Shown here: positions 56,491 through 64,000 of the stretch, in pieces
Layout of the letters: each line of letters opens with the position of its first letter
How positions within the stretch are numbered: the stretch's first letter is position 1
Assembly (NCBI GenBank): GCA_027943335.1
Contig: BSBK01005136.1
Span: 692,501-756,500 of the forward strand
DNA: 64,000 nt
Direction: 5' to 3'
From: Chamaecyparis obtusa
Taxonomy: Eukaryota > Streptophyta > Pinopsida > Cupressales > Cupressaceae
Translations under genes and position numbers: made by a program
Notes under the pieces: generated by a model
Seen by the model: the letters and a program-made list of their open reading frames with translations, nothing else
What the model was told of the DNA's origin: nothing
Database searches by the model: none

Positions 56491-58370
56491 TGTTAACCAA
56501 ATTTTCATGTCTTAGAGACCTTTTGAAAATGCCCTATCTTGAGAGAATTGGTTTTTGATTTTCATAGGGTTTCATGAAATTTTCCTTGCCTAAATGAAAA
56601 ACCCTACCCAAGGTCTAATTCTATGTTACTTTTCCATGGCACTTAAGTTCCCTATTTAGCACATGGTTATTGTTTTCCTTAACTATCCTAGTCTACGAAT
56701 GTTCAAAAGACAAGTATAAGTATCTGAAGATTAAGTGACTGAGTGATGTCTTAATGGTTATCTCTTAATCTCCAAGCTGTAGAAAGTTAGTGATATTATC
56801 CAGTGACTCAGTGAAGGGGCTTTCTCCAAATCTCCAAATTCTTGGCAGTGATGTCTTAACATCCAATTACTTGGAAATGGGGTTTTCTTCCAATCTCACA
56901 AGGAAAATGATAAGTCTTCTCATATTAAGTTATTCAACACCCACCATTGATGCAAGTATTGATCCATGGCTATCACTGAATCTCAAGATAAATTTTGTGT
57001 TAAGTGACAGATTCAACGATTCAGCAAAGATAGTTATCTCATGATCTCTTAATTTTGATGGTACTGACTTAGCATCTGCACGATCCAATGAAAAGGGTTT
57101 TCTCCTAATCTCTAGTTCTAACAATTAATTCCTTAACAATTTAGGGACTTAGAGAATAAGGTGAGCTCTAATTCTCATGATATTAGCAATTAATGACAAA
57201 AAAACTAGAGATCCAGTGATAAGGCTTAAAGTAAATAAGTGGACAATTATCTCCTATTCTCATAAAGTAACCATTAAATCTTGAAATATTTGGAGATTCA
57301 ATGATGACTATGGATGATAATAAAGATCAAATATTGATGATTAATCTAAAGAACTTGCCAAGGTTAAGTAAGATATCTAGCAACATGGAGATAAAGGTTA
57401 TCTCTCATTCTCCGAATGAAACTAATGTTAATGATAATGTCTTGAGATTATGAGAATGATATGGCCACTAAATCTTGTGACAAAGCATGAGTTAAGTTAA
57501 AATCCTAGAGAAAATTAGATGCCTTAGTCACTAAATCTCATAATAGAACTAAGGTTAAGGAAAATTTTGTGACATGGTGAGACTTATCTCAGTCACTTGT
57601 TCTCGAGATACAACCACAGTTAAGCAAAGTGCTTAGAGATCATGAGATTATACTTTTTGTGTGATCTCTAGATAAAGCTTGGTTAAGTTCTCATGAGGAA
57701 AAGGTGGTTGTGATGTGGAAAAGGTACCATGCTAAGATGGAAAAACTAATGACCTAGCCAATTTGATTTTAAGTGAGGGTTTTTTATAGTTTTTGAGGGA
57801 TTTTAAAGAAATAAAATAGTACTCCTTTATTTTTTTCTTTCTTTTCAAGAATTGAATATAACCTTTCAACTTCACACCTTATGGATATCTTGGATTTGAA
57901 TTTAGTTTCACGTAGAAGTAAATGTTGACATGACTTAGGGAAGATTTTCTATGATTTTGGCAATTTCCATGCGTTCATTGCTCAAAGATATATAAACAAA
58001 ACACTCCTATATTTACACTTATCATTTTTCAGAGAGAAATTCTTAAAGTAGAGTTGTTGTAGTGTGTAATTTTGAAGAGCTAATTTGTAGAGAAGAGCAT
58101 AATCTAGAGAAAAAAGATAAGTCTACCAAAGTCCATTTGTGCTTCATCCAATGAGGGAGAAAGATAACAAGGTGATGGAAATAAGGGAAAGCCAAACTAC
58201 TCTGAGGAATTGATTACCCCACTTTGAGGATCTACATAGAATAAGAAGGTTAGTGATGAGACCTTAACTAATTATATGTCTAATTTTAAGGACCCTATTA
58301 CTCCTATTTCAGGTTATCACATTTTAAATTATTTTTATAGCAATTGGGGTAAGTAGATTCTAGTGTGTAA
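56491..58370 (+). repeat. P2 3' LTR (5' 1.9 kb)
   Basis: Starts TGTTAACCAAATTTTC after the boundary motif. No reading frame is supported. Much of 56690-57700 consists of modules like those of the M LTRs (AAGTGACTGAGTG, ATTCAGCAAAGATAG, ATCTCTTAATTTTG). It ends or is interrupted at 58370 by an inverted copia LTR. There is no second copy in the window for comparison. Confidence 0.7.
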
Positions 58371-59545
58371 TGTTAGAAAGTAAAGTCCACCAAGATAACT
58401 AAGGGGGGGTGGGGGGGTGGGGGTGAATTAGTTATCAAATAAATACAACTTTTATCAACCCTAATAGATTTTAACCAAGTAGGAAATGCAATCAACAACC
58501 ATAGAAAGATATAGATGCAGAATAACATAATGACACAAGATATGTTGACTAGGGAACCTCTTGATCAAAGAGTAAACCTTGGTGGGAGTGATGCCCATAA
58601 AAGATGCACTAATATGAAAGTTCCTTGTGAGAGGATGGACTTTGTTAGAAGTCTTATGAAATATATTCAATACATATGAGTCTCTGTTTGGAGACTTCGA
58701 ATCCTTGCTAAAAGATTCTAACTCTATTAGGAGTTATGGAAGATAGAAGGACCCACTACCCAAACAGCTTTAGGTGAGGATCACTATACACACTATCTAA
58801 CTAATCTTTGTATTACAAAATAGAATAATACTTAATGATTACTAATCTCAATAATTCAATAACCCTTCTTTGACTATGCCAACTTGCACAAACTGCTTCT
58901 TCAGATCTCAATACCAGATCTCTATACTTCGCATATCCTCTTTCTACAAGTATTGCACAAATCCAAAATAACTTTCAAATACAATTCAAAACTAACTCAT
59001 TCTCATATTCCACATTAAAACAAGGAAAATCTTCCTTCCTTTATACCACACCCAAGTAATTATAAATGATTCGGCATAAAAATTATAAAATAAAAGTTTC
59101 CACATGTTACATAAAAATTACACAAAATTGCCAATTTCCAATTAGGATAATTCTTCACTCGTGTGACCTCAGATCTTCCACTCATTTCCACTTCACTAAA
59201 ATCATATCTTTAACTACCTCATAATTTTTCATGATCATATTCAATCCTGATTAGGAGATATCATCTCATTTCCACAAACTGCTACTCAAGAATAGTGCCT
59301 AATTATTGCTTCGACTGATTTTCTCGTAACTATCATGAACAAGTGAATTTCTATCTTTTCTCTTAACCATGATATAATAGAACATCATAGAGTAATTCCT
59401 CAACTCCACACAGCTTCATCTTCAATATACCAAGTGCGCTAACTCAAACACTATCTGCTTGTTTGCTATTCTTCAATATCTCATTGTATTAACATCAATG
59501 ACAATCACAGTCATGAATGCAACAAAAACTACTATAGAATGGCTA
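58371..59545 (-). repeat. C2-family copia LTR, inverted (solo or truncated)
   Basis: Begins on the plus strand TGTTAGAAAGTAAAGTCCACC, the reverse complement of the C2 LTR end at 60736-60756, and ends at GAATGGCT (59537-59544), the reverse complement of the C2 LTR start. No internal copia sequence is attached on its left. A G-rich tract (GGGGGGGTGGGGGGGTGGGG) lies at about 58404-58424. Confidence 0.85.
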
Positions 59546-59576
59546 TGAATACTCCTATTAGGAATTAATGATAAAT

Positions 59577-60756
59577 TTTTGGCAGCCATTCTATATTAGT
59601 TTTTTTTTCATTCATGACTATGATTGTCATTGATGTCAACACAGTGATTTGCCAAAGACTTGCAGAGAAGCAGACAAAGTTTGGATTAGCGCACATGGGT
59701 TATTGTAGTTGGAGCTATGTGATGTTGTGGTTATAATATTTGATATGTTATATTTCTATGGTTAAGAGCACATATATTAATTCATTTATTCATGGAAGTT
59801 ATGAACATTTTGGTGGAAGCAGTATTCAAGCAGTGTTCCTGAGTAGCGGTTTGTGGAAATCGGATGATATCTCCTAATCGGGATGGAATCTAGTTTTGTT
59901 CAGCTAAAGGGAAATTGAAGACACATTGATAGTGATGTGGATGATAGAAAAGACTTCAAGGTCACATGAGTGAAGATTTATTGTATTTGGAAGCTAACAG
60001 TTTTATGTAATTTTGGTGTAGCATGTGGAAACTTTTATTTTGTAATTGTATGCTTGCTCATTTGTAATTATTTGAGTTTGGTATAAAGGAAGGAATGCAT
60101 TTCCTTATCATAGTGTGTAAGAATGTGTAAGTGTGTAATTATGATATGGAAGTAGTGATTGTGTGTGATGCTATATGCATGAAGTGAAGAAAAGAGCTAA
60201 GTATGAAAGCGAATTTATGAAGGAAGACATGGGAAGTATAGAGATCTAAAATTGAGATCTGATGTAACAATGAGTGCAGTTTGGTATAGTAAAAAAAAGT
60301 AACATATTATTCTATTGAGTAATGTAAAGGTTATTTGGATAGTGTGTTTAGTGATCTTACCCTAAAGCTATTTGGGCAGTGGATCCTTCTATCTTCCATA
60401 ACCCTTAATAGGATTAGAATCTTCTAGCAGGGATTAAAAATCTCTTAACAAGGATTCATATGTACTAAATATATTTCATAAGACTCCTAACAAAGTCCAT
60501 CTTTTCACAAGTAATATTCATATTAGTGCATCTTTTTTTGGGATCATTCCCACTGGGGTTTGTTCTTTGATCAAGAGGTTCCCTAGTCAACATATCTTGT
60601 GTCATTGTGTTATTGTGTATGAATATCTTTCTATGGTTGGTAATTATATTGCTTATATGGTCTAATGTTGTTGAAGATTATATAAGTTATAATTATTTGA
60701 TAACTGATTCACCCCCCCCCCCTCTCAATTATCTTGGTGGACTTTACTTTCTAACA
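59577..60756 (+). repeat. C2 5' LTR
   Basis: From about TTTTTGGCAGCCATTC to CTTTCTAACA, just before the primer site. It contains a run of twelve or more C near 60709-60722. The exact start is uncertain by about ten bases because the inverted copy ends at the same place. Confidence 0.83.
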
Positions 60757-60758
60757 AT

Positions 60759-60770
60759 TGGTATCAGAGC
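60759..60770 (+). promoter_or_regulatory. C2 primer binding site (initiator tRNA-Met)
   Basis: TGGTATCAGAGC, the standard copia primer site, three bases after the LTR. Confidence 0.93.
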
Positions 60771-60812
60771 AGAAGGTCCTTGAAAAAGAAGTTTAACAAC
60801 TTAAGGAGATCC

Positions 60813-61835
60813 ATGGAAAATTTTAGGAAAGAAATCCCTAAGCTTGATGGAATAAATTTTGACAGCTAGAAATAAAAGATAAAGACACATCTACTATGTT
60901 TAGGACTAGGTTATTGGTTGATTACAAATAATGATAAGACTATCATTGAAGGGGACAATCTTGAAACATGTACTACTGATGAGAGAGATCTATTCATGTG
61001 TAACATACTTGAAAGAGAAGAACTTTTCACAACACTTTCAGACAATGAGTAGTGTCAGGTAAAATGTTTGAAAAAGTCTCATGAAATTTGGAAACCTTTA
61101 CACTCTACTTTTGAAGGTGATGAACATGAAAAAAGAGTTAGATTACATAATTGGATATGTGCATTTGGAGATATAAGAATTTTGGACGATGAATCTATTA
61201 GAACTTATATTGGTAGAATGTTAGAAATTATTATAGGTATAAAATCTTATGGAGGAACAGAGATAGAGAATGAAGTGATATGGAAAATTCTAAAGACATT
61301 GACTCCTATATTTAAGTAGACAACATAGATGATTGAAAAAGTCATGCCTTGTACAACAAAATTTACAAGAGAGATTCTTCTTGGAAGATTTGAAGCAATA
61401 GAAATGAACTTGAGATTATCAAGAGACTTACCTAGAATGGAGACAGCATTCAGTGCTCTTAGTGTTCACCCTACTTTTAAGAAGCATCAGTATGAGTTGA
61501 GATTATGCTGGTAGCAATAGATCTAGAAATGAAGAAGACAAGAAGATTGAAAAAGGTATTGCCTTGCTTGTGAAAAGAGAACCAGACGGTAAGAAAATAT
61601 TTAAATGTTGGACTTGTCAAGCATATGGTCATTTTGCATCTAAATGTCCTAAGAGAGTTAAAAAGTACATAAACAATTTCAAACTTAGAAGATCTAAGGA
61701 ATGGTATTATGCTAATTATGAAGATCTTGAAGCTAGTATAGAAAGAACTTTAAGTGAAAGTGATACTAAGAATAATGATGATATAGGATTTGTAGCAATT
61801 AAAGAAGAAAATCATTAAACTGATGTTAACGAAGA
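60813..61835 (+). pseudogene. gag: C2 gag with zinc knuckle
   Basis: ATG at 60813 (MENFRKEIPKLDGINFDS), copia gag opening. Open block 61068-61319 with LHSTFEGDEHEKRVRLHNWI and 61329-61514. A frameshift near 61510 leads to 61564-61818 with zinc knuckle CWTCQAYGHFASKCPKR (standard spacing) near 61606-61655. Stops near 60868, 60874, 61050, 61317. Related to but distinct from C1. Confidence 0.87.
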
Positions 61836-62210
61836 AAAAGCCTTAGTTTCTTAAGTTGAAAAGAAAGCTGATTGGATTATAGATAGTGGTTGTTCACATC
61901 ATATCACTAGAGACATGAAAAATTTCATAAAGTTGAATGAATATGATGGAGGAGTTGTTGGAGTTGGAAACAATGCACCTTGTTTGATTAAAGGTATAGG
62001 ATCTATTACTCTTGATGGAAAGACTAATATTGATGATTTTTATTTTGTGGATGTATTGAAACATAATCTTTTGAGTGTTGGACTATTAGTTGATAAGGGA
62101 TATCAAGTTTGGTTTATAGAGAAAACTTGTGTGATAAAGGATAAAGATGGAAATATGATTGGAACTGGATCTAGAACTAGAGGTAATGTATTTTAGTTGA
62201 ATCCTACTAA
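61836..62210 (+). pseudogene. C2 aspartic protease
   Basis: WIIDSGCSHHITRD near 61873-61914 keeps the Asp-Ser-Gly triad, unlike C1. GIGSITLDGKTNIDDFYFVD and LKHNLLSVGLLVDKGYQVWF follow in an open frame to 62196. Confidence 0.9.
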
Positions 62211-63340
62211 GATGACATGTTTAATTACTAAGATTGATGACATTTGGTTATGGCATAGAAAATTTTGTCATATAAACTTTGATAACATTGTGAAAGTAAG
62301 TACCACACTTTTAGTAAGAGATTTATCTAAAATTATGAAGCTACTAACATGATTTGCAAAGAATGTGTAATGGAAAAACATAAGAGAAGTTCTTTTCCCA
62401 GTAAGAAGTTTACATCTATAGAGAAGCTGGACATTGTTCATACAGATTTGAGTGGTCCTACCAAGACTATAAGATTCTATGAAGAAATGTATTTTATGAT
62501 TCTTGTTGATGATTTTATAAGAATGATGTGGATTGCATTTCTTAAAGAAAAATCAGTAGCATTTGATAAGTTTAAGATTGTTAAGAATAAAGTTGAGAAT
62601 GAATTTGGAATGAAGATTAAATGTTTGAGATCTAATAGAGGTGGAGAATTTACTTCTAGAGAGTTTAACACCTTTTGTGAAGAAAATGACATTAAGAGAT
62701 AGTATCCAACCCCTAGAACACCTAAACAAAATGGCATTGTAGAAACAAGGAACGTATCAGTGACCTAAGCAGCAAGAGCTTTTTTTTTTAAAATGATTTG
62801 GTGAAGATATTCTAGAGAGAAGCAGTGAACATAATAGTGTATACAATGAACAAAGTACAAATCAGAGCAGACATAGACAAGACACCTTATGAATTATGGT
62901 TTGGACATGCACCCTCAGTTAAGTATTTTAGAATTTTTGTAAGCAAATTTTATATAAAGAGAGATGATGATATTGGAAAGTTTGATCCTACAAGTGATGA
63001 AGGTATATTTCTTGGATATTCTTTGAAAAGAAAAGCATATAGATGTTTCAATAAAAGAACTAAGACTATTGTTGAAAGCACAAATGTTAAAGTTGATCAA
63101 AATTTTAGAATTCAAGAAAGAATGCTTGATTATGAATCTAATGAAGAAGCTATTCCTAAACCTAACACTGGATCTACTGAATTATTTTATGAAACTAACA
63201 GTGATTTATTGAATGAAAGTCATAGTGAAGTCATTGAAGATCCTACATATGAAGAGAGATCTGAGATAGTGACACCTAGCAAGAGCTTGTTAAGGAATCA
63301 TCCTTTTGGACAAATTATTGGGAGCATCAAAAGATGAGTT
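62211..63340 (+). pseudogene. pol: C2 integrase
   Basis: Zinc domain LWHRKFCHINFDNIVK near 62248-62295 and CKECVMEKH near 62355-62380. Core Asp in VHTDLSGPT near 62438-62462; the second Asp is replaced (LRSNRGGEF, near 62630), Glu in NGIVETRN near 62735-62755. Continues PYELWFGHAPSVKYFRIF near 62884-62940 and an acidic tail to 63337. Frameshifts near 62340, 62700 and 62800. Confidence 0.88.
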
Positions 63341-64000
63341 CTAACTCAAAATAAGGAAAAAGAATAGTTATGTTTGATTTCTCAAATTGAACCTACGACT
63401 ACTAATGAAGCTTGTGAAGATGAAAGTTGGACTAATGCTATGAAAGAAGAATGAGATTAGATTGAAAAGAACAAGACATGGGAATTGGTCCCCAGACCTA
63501 AAGACAAGAATGTTATTGGAACTAAATGGGTATTCAGAAACAAGATTAATGAACAAGGATAAATATTAAGAAACAAAGCAAGATTGGTATGTAAGGGTTA
63601 CTCACAGCAATAAGGAATTGACTATGAAGAAAAATTTTCACCTATTGCAAGAATTGAAGCAGTAAGAATGTTTTTGGCATATGCAGCTTACAAGAAATTC
63701 AAAGTATATTAGATGGATAGGAAGTCAACATTTCTGAATGGAGAATTGGATGAAGAAGTCTACATTGAGTAGCCTGAAGGTTTTCCTTTAACTCAAGAAG
63801 GAGACATGTTATGTACATTGAAGAAAGATTTATATGGACTTAAACAAGCACCTAGAACTTGGTATGCAAGAGTGGATAAGTATTTGTTAAAATTAGGATT
63901 TATGAAAGAAATAGGAGATAGAAATTTGTACACAAAATAAATAGAAAATGGTTTATTAGTTATAGTTATTTTTTTTTATGACATTATCTTTGGAGGAGAA
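63341..64000 (+). pseudogene. pol: C2 reverse transcriptase, cut by the window edge
   Basis: [20 protein letters not shown] near 63480-63540, then FLNGELDEEVYIE near 63732-63770 and LYGLKQAPRTWYARVDKY near 63832-63885. The catalytic box reads FFYD (about 63972-63983), so the first Asp of YVDD is lost. Stops near 63450, 63559, 63610, 63709, 63769, 63938. RNase H and the 3' LTR are expected to the right of the window. Confidence 0.9.

Noticed and set aside
56790..57044. 84-codon frame in the P2 LTR
   Set aside because: It lies in the module tract, has no counterpart in other LTRs and no recognisable composition of a protein.
60270..60300. Possible TATA box or promoter in the C2 LTR
   Set aside because: AT-rich matches such as TATAGTAAAA are too common at this base composition to call without a mapped transcript.
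58371..60756. Inverted repeat as a DNA transposon or MITE
   Set aside because: Each arm is a full copia LTR end to end, with a primer site and gag after the right arm; no transposase.

Overview
The window is plant nuclear DNA made almost entirely of nested, decayed LTR retrotransposons. I found no convincing host gene, tRNA, rRNA or CRISPR array. The low GC, the great age of most copies and elements of 13-18 kb nested three deep suggest a large, slowly purged genome such as a conifer or other gymnosperm. That assignment is inference; no host marker is present.

Layout. (1) 1-5690: the 3' half of a Ty3/gypsy Tat-type element on the + strand ('Tat0'), with RT, degenerate gypsy RNase H, a second RNase H, integrase, 3' UTR and a probable LTR. 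(2) 5691-8007 plus 21537-31205: a minus-strand element 'M1' whose two LTRs each contain a long open reading frame. Its middle is reduced to RT-integrase by a deletion. (3) 8008-21536: a complete plus-strand element 'P1' (LTRs about 3.05 kb, 5-bp target duplication GACAT) inserted inside the LTR reading frame of M1. (4) 31213-38023: a Ty1/copia element 'C1' with a truncated 5' LTR, inserted in the integrase of a plus-strand P1-like element 'P2'. (5) 38677-56355: a complete 17.7-kb minus-strand element 'M2' of the M1 family, flanked by GTTTG duplications and inserted in the 3' UTR of P2. The remainder of P2 resumes at 56356. (6) 58371-64000: two copia LTRs of one family head to head, the right one starting element 'C2', which runs off the window.

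Two things stand out. First, M-family elements have giant LTRs (exactly 5,238 bp at each end in M2) that carry a reading frame which was about 1,160 codons long before deletion. It lies in the same orientation as gag-pol and is recognisable in all four LTR copies. I do not recognise the protein; it has acidic/basic low-complexity tracts and a coiled coil. Second, in P1 and M2 the order of pol is protease - complete (DEDD) RNase H - RT - catalytically eroded gypsy RNase H - integrase. The extra RNase H therefore sits upstream of RT. In Tat0, in the same window, it lies downstream, in the usual Tat position. M1, P1 and M2 share a DAS to FAS loss in the resident RNase H, a YQDD/YEDD RT box and the 3' boundary motif GATAGAGCCAC; P2 also has that boundary motif. 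P1 and M2 also have a tRNA-Arg-type primer site and a shortened zinc knuckle. This marks them as one distinctive OTA/Tat-like lineage.

All coding regions are pseudogenes with multiple stops and frameshifts. Where I compared copies, stops fall mainly at Gln, Trp and Arg codons, as expected from C-to-T decay of methylated repeats. Coordinates of LTR edges, target duplications and motifs were read directly; identity levels were judged by eye and not computed.
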